DNA from: Limanda limanda
Taxonomy: Eukaryota > Chordata > Actinopteri > Pleuronectiformes > Pleuronectidae
Direction of reading: 5' to 3'
NCBI RefSeq assembly: GCF_963576545.1
Contig: NC_083636.1
Span: forward strand, 3,028,383-3,092,382
Length of the DNA: 64,000 nt
Under the pieces are notes generated by a model. It did not search any database, had not been told where the DNA came from, and was given only the letters and a program-made list of their open reading frames with translations. The translations under genes and the position numbers were made by a program. Position 1 is the stretch's first letter, and each line of letters begins with the position of its first letter. Below are positions 1-20,535 of the stretch, one piece after another.

Positions 1-10134
<10,134 letters not shown>

Positions 10135-10165
10135 TTTGAACGATCAGCTGCTCTTATTGTTTCAT
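10135..10165 (-). other. cfap44: CFAP44 5' UTR part of coding exon 1, with a short upstream ORF
   Basis: A good acceptor (TTTCACAG) ends at 10166, so the exon carrying the start codon has 31 bases of leader. That leader begins with ATG AAA CAA TAA, a three-codon upstream ORF. At least one further upstream leader exon is therefore expected. Confidence 0.6.
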
Positions 10166-10369
10166 CTGTGAAATGAACAGAGGAATTTATTAATTCAGAG
10201 AAATGTGCAGCATCACTGTTTTAACTGACAGAACACAAAGATAGCAACAGGATTCCAAGTCAGTCCCTAACAAATAAACACTTATTGTATGTGATCATGA
10301 AACATAGATGGTGATGGTGGATTTAATGGATTATTGAGATGTTTAATAAATGTAAATGTAACTTTTTTA

Positions 10370-11137
10370 AAGGTTTAATGACTCATATTTTTCTATATTT
10401 ACCCGGTTTTCTCTCCTCGTCCGTTCTTTAGGGGCGAGCTCAAATCGTGGCAGCGGCAGCTCGTACAGAGGCCACAGAAACTACCAGTGATTTGTAAAGG
10501 CAGCGGCCTTTGTTGCCACACTGTTGAGAGGCAGCTGCCCTTGATTCCACAGCAGGCAGCGGGACACATAGACATCAAAGCCCCTGGTTCTCTGCACAGC
10601 TTTCTGTCAACAAATAAACTGATTAAATACAAAATGTAAATATCTGGTTGGGAGATTAGACTTAGTCTCCTGCACAGTGGTGAGCACTAGAGCTGTGGAC
10701 ATCACTGACAATATCTCCTCAATTCATGTGTCACTGCTGCTCCCTTCATCTCCATCAGACATGTTCAAATGTATGAAGACTTTAAACATGATGTTAAAAA
10801 CTGTTTATTCTAATCAATGGATTAAATTGTGTTATTTGTGTTGATGTGTTCAGTTTCATGCAGCATCTGTTGTACTTGTGTCCTGGGAGCTGATCCTCAC
10901 ATGTGACTCTCTGAGCTTTATTTACTGTTAATAAAGTTAAGGATGTTGCAGCTTGTTAACATCTATGACACAAATTGTGAATTGTGAATATGAGCTACAC
11001 AAATACAATGTGATTGATAAATTAACGTTTAATAAATCTAAAGGTACCTTTTTAAAAGGTTTAAATGACTGACTCATATATTTCTCTATTTACCTCTTTG
11101 CCTGGTTTTCTCTGCTCGTCCGTTTCAGTTTGGAGGC
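10370..11137 (-). promoter_or_regulatory. Candidate CFAP44 leader exons, partly tandem-duplicated
   Basis: On the minus strand AGGCAAAGAG is followed by the donor GTAAATAG at 11093. It lies just downstream of the X-box at 11138, so a short first exon covering about 11094-11137 is likely. A related copy of the same stretch lies at about 10310-10440: TTTAATGACT..TTTAC..GGTTTTCTC(T/C)CCTCGTCCG aligns with 11000-11130. This copy also keeps a donor-like GGGTAAATA at about 10402. The two copies could act as alternative first exons. The transcription start cannot be fixed from sequence. Confidence 0.45.
10838..11026 (+). repeat. Diverged copy of a retroposon-like tail (TTGATTGA type)
   Basis: CAGCATCTGTTGTACTTGTG, CCTCACATGTG and GTGAATATGAGCTACACAAA match the better copies at about 14721-15035 and 18460-18786. 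This one is strongly diverged and lies in the CFAP44/PUM3 intergenic region. Confidence 0.65.
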
Positions 11138-11150
11138 GTTGCTAGGCAAC
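11138..11150. promoter_or_regulatory. RFX X-box-like palindrome
   Basis: GTTGCTAGGCAAC is a perfect 13-nt inverted repeat of the type bound by RFX factors, which drive ciliary genes. It lies immediately upstream of the candidate CFAP44 leader exon, a cilium gene. The match is seen directly; binding is inferred. Confidence 0.65.
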
Positions 11151-11452
11151 AAGTAACATACCGCAAAGCTTGCCGGTCAATGCAGTTCACGAGCCACTTG
11201 TCTGTCATCATGGCAGTCGATGGTGGTTTCTGTAACTTGGGATGAAAAATAATACAAATATTTGAGTAGAATTATGAATTAAAGTTGTTTAAGCATCATA
11301 ATTGTGATATAATAATAATTAAGTAGGTTTAGGTGAACAGATAAATAAATAACTTCTGATTTAAATGAATAAAAAGCTGAATCATCACTCAAACGATCAA
11401 CACATGTAAAAAGTTGTTGATGGTTTTATATTATTAACGCTGACATATCGGT

Positions 11453-11466
11453 GTTACCATAGCAAC
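11453..11466. promoter_or_regulatory. Second RFX X-box, full consensus
   Basis: GTTACCATAGCAAC fits the 14-nt X-box pattern RYYNYYATRRNRAC at every position. It lies between the divergent CFAP44 and PUM3 starts. Confidence 0.65.
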
Positions 11467-11505
11467 ACGAGGTTTATGGGGCTGCTGGCCCTTTAAATGG
11501 GACTT

Positions 11506-11515
11506 GTAAACAAAC
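11506..11515 (+). promoter_or_regulatory. Forkhead (FOXJ1-type) site
   Basis: GTAAACAAAC matches the forkhead core GTAAACA and lies 40 bp from the full X-box. RFX plus FOXJ1 sites together are the known signature of motile-cilium promoters. A short motif like this also occurs by chance. Confidence 0.45.
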
Positions 11516-11529
11516 ATGGCCGCCTCGCG

Positions 11530-11794
11530 TCGCTGCTGAAGGACAAACATCACGGACAGATAACCACTGACGCTGCTGTCGGTGACTGTTGCATTAAAAC
11601 GTTTTAAATCTACCGACACGTTGACGGTAAATGTTCGTATTCCGACGCTTTCCACCCGTAGAGCAGGTGTCGCGACTCTTGTCCGCTTTACGGCAGCTGA
11701 CCTGGAACCTGATTGGACGTTCGGTGCCGTAAATCGAATCAGTGGCAGAACGCATGCGGATATTCCGGTGGCAGCGTGTGTGAGCTTCTGAAAC
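11530..11794 (+). promoter_or_regulatory. pum3: Probable PUM3 non-coding first exon and promoter
   Basis: A strong donor, AAAC|GTAAGT, ends the exon at 11794. The stretch before it is GC-richer and CpG-rich compared with the flanks. The next exon starts at 13000 with a single G before the ATG. The left boundary (transcription start) is a guess. Confidence 0.5.
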
Positions 11795-12999
11795 GTAAGT
11801 TACAGATTTAAAAACGATTAAAAACTTTATAAACGTTCGTGTTAAACGTTACAAACTAAACAGAGACCAGCGGCGGAAGCGGTGGTTTTATAAAACACGG
11901 TGACTTCCGGTGTTTGAATGCTGAAACTTCATCTAATGTCTGTGGATGTTTATCAATCTGTGGTTTTTCCACCTTTTATATCCACGTGTCTCACAGTGTT
12001 TACATCTCCTCACTGTCTAATCATCACATATCATAGATATTAATGAAATCATAATTTGCTCATATAAGAAACACATGGAAGCGAAGTGGCATGTGTCCAG
12101 TTTAGAGTTAAATACATATTAAATACATATGTTTTATTTCTGTACAACTCCAGTGTATCTGTTCCTTCTTGGGATTACAGGATTTAATAAACACACCTTC
12201 TTGCATTATTACATTGACAAAACATGTGGAAAAAGACATAGATAGATAGATAGATGGATACTTTATTAATCCCGAGGGAAATTAAGATCATCCAGTAGTT
12301 TATACACTTTAACACTTAAACACGTCACTGACATACATGCATAAATCACATACGGAGAATATATTTACAGATACAGGAATGGGATGCAATGATGTGATTG
12401 TGTCAGGGTCCAGTAGGGAAGTGTTCTTGTGCTGCTGGAGTGGAAAGTACAATAAAATATATATATATATAAAACAACAAAAATATATACATATATAAAT
12501 ATATAAGAATATGTAGTGGTAAAGTCCGTGCATGGGGTAAAGCCAGTAAAGGGATGGACAGTGGGTTGGTATATAATAATGAGAAGAGTAGAGAAGAGTA
12601 CACACATGACACACACACACAACATACAGATTTATGACATGTCTATAAAATGTATTTTTTTCTCCTCTCAGGCTTTCTCTGGATAACTGGCTAATTAAAT
12701 GTGTTCATATGTTCAATTCATCAATATTCACAATAACAGGGACATAATAATGAAGGTGCCTGTCCACATAACTTCCACAGCACATTGTTCAGATTAGAAG
12801 TCACAACTCCATGTTGTATTTCTTTAAACACACAATCCAGTGACCTATCAACAGAGTAGAGCACTGGTGACATCGTATAGAAATATTGTGACGTGAAGTA
12901 TCTACATCTCAGCAACGATCCCAAACACCGAACTCTCTCCAGCTCCTGTGACTTAAAGCCTGTTTTTTCTTTCTGCTGTTTCTCCTCCTCCTTCTTTAG
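11795..12999 (+). other. PUM3 intron 1 with a reversed repeat tail
   Basis: Positions 12238-12272 hold (GATA)n plus TACTTTATTAATCCCGAGGG, the reverse complement of the retroposon tail family seen at 4940 and 45760. Positions 12440-12520 are AT-rich. No coding sequence was recognised. Confidence 0.65.
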
Positions 13000-13000
13000 G

Positions 13001-16000
13001 ATGGAAGCCAAATCCCCCAAACCCTTTTCTCCTAAAGGCGGAAAGAAGTTTAGTCAGAAAGGAAAAGGTAAAGTCACGTTTCACAACAACCGGAAGTGTA
13101 CGCAGTCTGTTTTCTGACCGGTCATGTCACTCACATGTCTCACTCTGTCCAGACTCCATAGGGACAAAACTGGGAGGAAAACCAGGAGGTAAACCAGGTG
13201 GTAAACCAGGCGGTAAACCAGGCGGTAAACCAGGTGGTTATCTGGGTGGTAAACCAGGAGGAAAACCAGGAGGCAAACTGGGAGGCAAACCAGGTGGTTA
13301 TCTGGGCGGTAAACCAGGCGGTAAGAAACCCTTCAAGCCGTACAACAACGCAGAGAAGAAGAGCCGGCCGGAGGGGCAGGGGAAACCTAACGTCACTAAA
13401 GAACAGAAGTTTGGTTTCTCCAAACCAAATCTGGTGAAAGCTAAGAAGAGGAAACTCCAGCCAGGGAAAGATGACGATGAAGAGGGCGAAGGTGAGAAAA
13501 CCTCTTTGTTTCTGATCTGGATGAATTTCACTTGGAAAGTTTGAAGATGTGCCATCTGAACCTTCAGTTCCTCCACTTCCTGGTTCTGAATCTTTTTTTT
13601 TTTGGTTTGAATTGTGAAATCAGCCGCAGGAGCAAAGAAGACAAAGAAAGGCGAATCGGAGCCGAAGAAGGAGATGACGGAGGAGGAGATTAAGAAAAAC
13701 CGTCAGCAGGCGAAGAAGGACCTGAAGAAGAACAGGCAGCAGGCGGAGAGGAAGGACATGTTCGAGATCATCTGTCACGCCAAGCAAGTCTGGGGAAGCC
13801 TGAGGAGGTAAATGAAGATCAGATCAGAAAATAACCTTTCACCTGGGATCTGAACAGAGAGAGAAATTCAACCTGAAACATTTCAGTACAGAATGAATAT
13901 GTGTAGTGAAGATATTCCAGTTCCAGACTCATAAATCCTCCATAAGAGGTAACCCATTCCCAGTGGGTCTCTTGGTAATAGTTAAATATGGATCATAATA
14001 ATAACGTACGTGTGTGTGTGTGTGTCTTGTGTTTGTCAACAGGAAGAAATGTGACGAGGAGGCGAAGAAGAAACTCATGAAGGAGCTTCATGATCTGATC
14101 CGTGGGAAAACCAAACAGGTGAGTTCCACTCTGTTATTTCATTAGTTTACTGTCGACTTGTTATTGTGTTGAGTATTTGTGTGGTGCAAAGTGTGTGTAG
14201 ACTATGATTGCAGAAGGACTGCTTGACATAGGGCTGCTCGATTATGGAAAAAATCATAATCACGATTATTTTGGACAAAAACTAAATCACGATTGTTCAA
14301 ACGATTATTAATATGTGCCCTTATTTTTTTTAATGACTAACCGGAAGTACCAGTCACTTCCGGTTCCGGTAAACACCGATTACGGCTGCGTGTCTTATTC
14401 CTCCGTGAAACCATGCAGGATATCGGTGCCTTGTTATTCAAACCCTTAATGATGGCAACATTCTCCATAAAAACACTTTGTAACTGAGAACTTTGAAATT
14501 TGCTCTCATTATTAAATGTCCCCCACTTCAACAGCTGCTGGAGAGCGAGTGCCGGTCAGCGGGGCCGCGCTGAATGCTTTGGGGGAGGGACTGAATTGCG
14601 CATGCGCGTCTCTTTAGAAAAAAATGCCAAATAATCGTGTCAACTCGATTATAGTAGTTTGGAGATCGTTTGACCCAATAATCGTAATCACGATTATATT
14701 TCGATTAATTGAGCAGCCCTAGCTTGACATACCGTATTGAAGTTATCCTTCAAATTGTTTACCCTCATCAATGCTGCTGAAAAACTTTAATCCCGATGAT
14801 GTTTTCCTTCACTTGACATCTGTTGCACTTGTGTCGTCCTGGGAGACGGATCCTCACATGTGTCTCTGAGGTTTCTACGTGTCTTCACCTGTTAAAAAGG
14901 TTTTTAGTAGTTTGTCCTGACTCTTGCTGAGGGTTAAGGACAGAGGACGTCTCACCATGTTAAAGCCCTACGAGACAAATTGTGATTTGTGAATATTGGC
15001 TATACAAACAAAATTTGATTGATTGATTGATTGTTGTCGACCTCTTTGTTGTGAACTCGCTCTTGTATTTTGTCTGAACTGGAATCTTCTCCGTCCTCCA
15101 GATGGCGTTTGCTCACGACTCGGTGCGAGTGCTGCAGTGCTTCCTGCAGTTCGGGAGCCACGAGCAGAGGAAGGAAGTGTTCGATGAACTGAAAGGTAAA
15201 AGCTGAGCAGCTGATGTGATGGGAGGAGGATCCCATCTGTAGTCCAGCTCCTGGTTTTTACGTTAACTGTATTCATTTGTTATTTCCAGATGATGTCATT
15301 GGTTTGTGTAAGTCTCAATATGGCCGACATGTGGTGAAGAAGCTGCTGATGTACGGGTGAGTCCTCCGATTTCCTTCTTCTCTGTTTACAGCTCCCTCTG
15401 TTCAGTCCTCTTCATAAACATCAACCTGCTCACTGGGATGTTGTTGAGCTGCGTGTCCTCACTTCTCCTGTGTAAGATTCTCGTTGTGTATTTCTTTCCT
15501 CCTCAGGAACAAGGAGCTGTTGGCGGCCGTGATTCAAACGTTTAAAGGTCACGTGCGCACGATGCTGCGTCACTCGGCCGCCTCGTCCATCATCGAGTAC
15601 GCCTACAACGACAAGGCCGTGCTGGCACAGAGACTCATGCTCACGGAGGAGCTGTACGGCACCACCTTCATCGTCTGCAAGGTACACACACACACACACA
15701 CAATGCTGAGTGTGCATTTCCTCTGATTTGTTCTTGATAATAAACCTTAGTGGAAACACCTGTAACTGTGTCTCTCCCGTTGTTCAGTCCTCGGTGTGTA
15801 ACACCATCGAGAAGGTGGCGGAGGGGAACCCGGGGAAGTTGAACAACATAATCGACGAGATGAAGCAGAGTCTCACACCCATGGCCACAAAGTAAGATAC
15901 AAAGAAAGGATTCGATGAGAATTGGAACGGAATAAAGTTATTTATCTTTTAACATCTGACAATGAATCCTACGACCTCTAACCCCGGCTCCGGTCTGTGT

Positions 16001-19000
16001 GTTTCCAGGGAGCAGGTGATCAAACACTCGCTGGTTCACAAGGTTTTCCTGGATTTCTTCCACTTCTCACCTGAGAAGCCCAGAACGGTGAGAAGAACCT
16101 CGACTCCCAGATGAACATTAAACTTTACGCAGATAAGAAACTTCTTTCTGGATGAAGGGTCCACAGGTTTGTGTGATGGTTTGTTAATCTTCTGTTTTGT
16201 GATCAGGAAATGATCGAGTCCATCAGAGAGTCGGTCGTCTACATGGCTCACACACACGACGGAGCACGAGTGGCTATGCACTGCTTCTGGCACGGGACGG
16301 CCAAGGTGTGTAGAGACACACACACAGACACACACTCTCACACAAATACACACACAGTAGAAGAGACAGCACAAGATCTTTGTTTTATTTTTTATTTCAG
16401 GACAGAAAAGTCATCATCAAAACTATGAAGACGTTCATGGTGAAGTTTGCGACGGTGAGTTCTCAGTTCTCCTCCATTCATTCACACACACAAGCTCTTA
16501 GTGAAGTTAAGAAAAGGTCGTAAAGCTCAGACTTCCTGTTCCTGGTCCACAGGGGGAGTTCGGTCACCTGGTTCTTCTGGCTCTGTTCGACAGTGTGGAC
16601 GACACCAAGCTGGTGAAACAAGCCGTGCTCTCAGTAAGATCTTCTTCTTCTTATAAACCTGTTGGCAGGGTTCGTACGGTCATGGAAAACCTGGAAAAGT
16701 CATGGAATTTGAAAATGTGTTTTTCCAGGCCTGGAAAAGTCATGGAAAAAAATAATTTCCCAAAATTTTTGGAAAAGTCATGGAAATTTGTTATATTCTT
16801 ATTTTCATGTCGTTCGTTTTAGGGATGGGCATTAATACTCGACTATTGATTAATTGATCATTAAGAATTTCATTGATGACATGTTTTCATCGATAAACTA
16901 TTGCATGTTCGCTATGTGGCAGGAGGTCGGAATATCCGAGTTGCCCTGAACGCAGCACAGCGTGTCTGTTAGCAGCTGGAGGAAGCAGCCCGGAGCTAAG
17001 CCTCTGCTGCTCGGCTTCATGTCCGCACACGGACCCTCAGTCCACGCGGAGGGTAACCCGGACAGACCCGGCTAGCTGCTCTCTCAGCGTGGCTTAGGAG
17101 GACAGCAGCGCTTATTTACAAGTGTAACATTGAACGGATCCTGTTTAACTGCCACAAGAGTTGTTAATCTTGTAATAAAGATCTCAATGAGGAAACACGC
17201 TGTTTTTTCTATTTTCACTGCATTTTAATTTAGCCTATAAATAGTGAATTTTAATATAAAAATATGAATGATTAATCGAAAAATCGATCGTTAATTCTTC
17301 CGACGATCGATTAAGACAATATAATCGAATGCCCATCCCTAGTTCATTTACGCTGAGTTTTAAATAATTCATACATTTTTAAAGAAATATGCTCAAAATA
17401 TAAGCAGGCATACTTTGGTTTGTGTCATTTAAGGTGTGCTGTATGCCTTGGAATTCTCATTGTTAGTTTGAATACTACATTTTGTCACTTTTTCGCGTAT
17501 ACACCGAGAATTCACGCAATGTTCGGTCATGGAAATTTGGTTTAAAGTCATGGAAAAGTCATGGAAATCCATTGGTCAAAATGTGTATGAACCCTGTGTT
17601 GGACTCATTCAGTTACATGTGACTCAGTGTTAACTCTGCCCTGTTCTCCGTCCTGCTCAGGAGATCCTGTTGTCTCTGGACGAGGTCATCAACAACAAGT
17701 ACGGTAAGAAGGTTCTGTTGTACCTGCTGAGCCCCAGAGACCCGGCCCACCTGCTGCCAGAGATCACCAAGGTGCTGGAGAAGGGAGACGGAAACGCTCA
17801 CAGGTGAATAGATTAATAATCTGCAGTGATTTTTAAAGCAGTTAAAAGTTGATTTAGTCAGAAAGCGATGAAACGTGTGACTTGAGCTCCGTCGTCTCCT
17901 CCTCAGTAAAAAGGAACCTGCGATCCGGAGGAAGGAGCTGCTGGAGGTGGTGTCCCCCCCGCTGCTGGAGTATCTCCGGGACAACGCCGGCACCATGGTG
18001 ATGGTGAAGGCCACCAGCGTCACCGTCAGCGACATCCTGGCGTCGGCGTGCGGCGACCTGAGGCCCGCCATGACGGCCGTGGCTCAGCTGGCCAACGAGG
18101 AGCTGGTGCCGGGGGGGATCGACGGCCGGGTGCGTGTCAGAGACGATTCATGACGAGTTTCTGTTGCTTCTTCGTAACGATTAATCCGGTTAAAGGTTTT
18201 TTATTCTGCGGTTCCTCAGCGTGACGGGTTTTATTTTCTCTCTGCAGCTCCACATGGCCGAACATCCTGCAGGACACCTGGTGCTGAAGTGGCTCATCGA
18301 GCAGGACATGACGCTGGCCGAGGCCGAGAAAGAAGGTAAACAAACTGTTTAACCCACTGGACATGTGAAGAGGAGAGGATTTACACTGTTAGTCCAGGAC
18401 AATGACTGTGGACTCTGACCGGGATGGTGGATCATGATCCTGCTGGTTGCTGACCAGAGACTATAATGCAGCAGGACTGCTTGACATACCGTATTGAAGT
18501 TATCCTTCAAATTGTTTACCTCATCAATGCTGCTAAACTGTAATCTTGATGATGTTTTCCTACAACTTGACATCTATTGCACATGTGTCCGTCCTGGGAG
18601 ACGGATCCTCACATGTGTCTCTCTGAGGTTTCTACATATTTTTACCTGTTAAAAGGGTTTTTAGTAGTTTTTCCTGACTCTTGTTGAGGGTTAAGGACAG
18701 AGGATGTCACACCATGTTAAAGCCCTATGAGACGAATTGTGATTTGTGAATATGGGCTATACAAATAAAATTTGATTGATTGACTGAACTTTCCGACAAA
18801 ATCCCACTGAAAGCCGTAAAGTTTTTAAGAAACTGAATCGGGAGGTGAAGGTGAATACAAGTGAAATATTAAAAACACATCTCTCTCTTCCTTCTTTCTC
18901 TCGCCCTCTCAGAGCGGTTTGGCAGGATCCTGGTGGACACGGTGGGAACCGACAAAATGAAGAGCTGGGTGAAGGTGAACAGGGGAGCCATGGTTCTCTG

Positions 19001-19009
19001 CAGGTCAGT

Positions 19010-19062
<53 letters not shown>

Positions 19063-19263
19063 TTACATGTTTATGAGCATATTGAGAGGAAACAATTGTT
19101 TTTTTAACAACTTGTTTTTGAATGTGTGTGCAGCCTCCTGAACAGCTGTGACAAGTCCGTGTCCTCGGAGGTGAAGGATTCTCTGAAGTCCATCACGTCT
19201 CAGCTCAGCAGCATCACCAACAACAAAGGGGCTGAAATCCTGTTGGAGAACCTGAACAAGTAG
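13001..19263 (+). CDS. pum3: PUM3 (puf-A), Pumilio-family RNA-binding protein 3
   Basis: PUM3 is a nucleolar Puf-A protein, related to yeast Puf6. It binds RNA or DNA through about eleven Puf repeats forming an L-shaped scaffold and acts in ribosome biogenesis. Exons: 13001-13067, 13153-13491, 13624-13807, 14043-14118, 15102-15195, 15290-15356, 15507-15681, 15788-15891, 16009-16087, 16207-16305, 16401-16454, 16553-16633, 17661-17803, 17907-18129, 18248-18335, 18913-19003 and 19134-19263. They give 697 aa in frame, against 648 in human as I recall. A Lys-rich N-terminus carries a GGKP repeat, a basic linker follows, then the Puf array with KYGKKVLLYLLSPRDPAH, AHTHDGARVAMHC and EHPAGHLVLKWLIEQD. 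The start MEAKSPKPFSPK sits one base after an acceptor and resembles the vertebrate N-terminus. Extra length comes mainly from the GGKP block. It is convergent with KCNV2. Confidence 0.95.
13168..13326 (+). repeat. pum3: Coding minisatellite: 12-bp unit giving GGKP repeats in PUM3
   Basis: About 13 units of GGTAAACCAGGC, with GGTTATCTGGGT variants, lie wholly inside PUM3 exon 2. They encode Gly-Gly-Lys-Pro with occasional Gly-Gly-Tyr-Leu and Gly-Gly-Lys-Leu. Unit length is a multiple of three, so copy-number change keeps the frame. The human protein lacks this block as far as I recall. Confidence 0.9.
14229..14721. mobile_element. Non-autonomous hAT element, 493 bp, inserted in a repeat
   Basis: The ends TAGGGCTGCTC and GAGCAGCCCTA are flanked by a perfect 8-bp duplication, GCTTGACA (14221-14228 and 14722-14729). 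The host repeat is present uninterrupted at 18476 as GGACTGCTTGACATACCG, which is the empty site. No open frame of note. It lies in PUM3 intron 4. Confidence 0.92.
14722..15035 (+). repeat. Retroposon-like repeat, copy A (left part lies before the hAT insertion)
   Basis: TACCGTATTGAAGTTATCC, CCTGGGAGACGGATCCTCAC, GGGTTAAGGACAGAGGA and a TTGATTGATTGATTG tail match 18476-18786. The repeat probably starts near 14198 and is split by the hAT element. Confidence 0.85.
16666..17596. mobile_element. DNA transposon with a second hAT element nested inside it
   Basis: The terminal inverted repeats CAGGGTTCGTAC and GTATGAACCCTG are flanked by TGTTGG on both sides (16660-16665 and 17597-17602). The subterminal sequence is rich in TCATGGAAAA repeats. 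Positions 16820-17341 are a separate inserted element. The pair fills most of the 1027-bp PUM3 intron 12. Confidence 0.82.
16820..17341. mobile_element. Nested hAT element, 522 bp
   Basis: The ends TAGGGATGGGCAT and ATGCCCATCCCTA are flanked by GTTCGTTT (16812-16819) and GTTCATTT (17342-17349), which match at seven of eight bases. It lies inside the older element at 16666-17596. It has no coding capacity. Confidence 0.85.
18459..18786 (+). repeat. Retroposon-like repeat, copy B (uninterrupted)
   Basis: It shares TGCTTGACATACCGTATTG, GGGAGACGGATCCTCACATG and TGTGAATATGGGCTATACAA with copy A and ends in TTGATTGATTGACTG. It lies in PUM3 intron 15. It supplies the pre-insertion sequence for the hAT element at 14229. 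Confidence 0.85.
19009..19060 (+). repeat. (CA)n microsatellite
   Basis: About 50 bp of (CA)n begins six bases after the donor of PUM3 exon 16. Confidence 0.95.
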
Positions 19264-20535
19264 AGACTTTTAATTTGAAAAAACAACCTGCTCACATGAA
19301 ACGTCCTGTTCAGCCCGACCAGACGGCGAGAGTCCGAGGGAACGTTTGAAGGACGTGGACACAACCTGGGACACGTTGGTGTGAATAATGAAATAAACGT
19401 GTTTAAAGGATGATGAGGAAAAAGCGTCAAATACCATTTTGACAGCAAAGAGCCCATATTGTTGTTTGGGCTTTTCTCTTCCTTTAGAAGACGACTTTTG
19501 TGACTCGCTCACTAACCTCTTCGGTCATTCAGCAGCCAATCATCTTGCATATTTAGTTTTATACATCTGTAGTAAACAGCTTTAAGTTCATGTTTTAACA
19601 CATCTCACAACCTCCACAAATACAAAGCTAAACTATCTGCCTGGTGACATAAAACCTAAAGATTTATTTTCTGGATAATTTGGATAAACTGGTCCTTCAA
19701 CTAGGACACGTTAACCTGTGGTTGAGTGAGTGAGTCTCCACAACTTCCTGTCCACTGATCCTCATCCATCCTGTTGTATTTGTTCTTTAATATTCTCTTT
19801 GTCATGATTGTTTCAGATGAAAAATGCAAAATAAATATTTCTGAAACTGTTTAAACCAGATAAAGATCAATTATTGACTTTAATCAACACGAGATCCTCT
19901 GTACCGCCCCCTGGTGGCTGGCTGTAGTCCAGCTCATAATGTACTTGTACAAAAAGGATTCTGGTCATTTTGGTTTTAATAAGTTATTTGATGTTATTAA
20001 CTAAGTGAAACGTCACGATGGACAGCTGAGACCTTAACATCAAAAGTGCAAGATGGCCGCACCCACAGCCGAGATATATTGGCTTCACACACACACTGAG
20101 CTTTATAACAAGATAAAGAAATATTGGTTTATTATTAGAGACACAGACACACATGAGGGAGATAAACAGTTTCTCGCCAGATGTTTCTTCAACTTCAACG
20201 TGATTTAATTCAGTGGTGTTGTCGAGTCCTGGATTACACGTGAGCTTAGAGAATGATGGAGTGAGTGTTGATGGAGGAAGAGAAGAGGCTGATGAAGTTT
20301 GAAGCATCAACACAAACGTGTGGAGATTAAACTCAGGATTTCTGTTATAGAAAATGTGTTCTCAAATCAAATAAAAAACCTGAAGCACAGACAGAATGTT
20401 GCACTGCTGTAGGAAACATTCCACCCTCTGACGCCCCCCATTGGTCTCTGAAGGAACTGCTTCCTGTATCCACGGCCAGAAATCAAGTCTTTTCACCAAA
20501 AACAATTCTCCCAGGATTTGAATTGATTTGAGATT
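19264..20535. other. PUM3-KCNV2 convergent interval: 3' UTRs
   Basis: On the plus strand AATAAA at 19392-19397 is the likely PUM3 polyadenylation signal, 129 bases after the stop; another lies near 19830. On the minus strand AATAAA (complement at 20128-20133) would give KCNV2 a 3' UTR of about 400 bases. No other gene seen. Confidence 0.6.
19392..19397 (+). terminator. pum3: PUM3 polyadenylation signal
   Basis: AATAAA lies in GAAATAAACGTG shortly after the PUM3 stop codon. Canonical hexamer; cleavage would follow 10-30 bases later. Confidence 0.65.
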
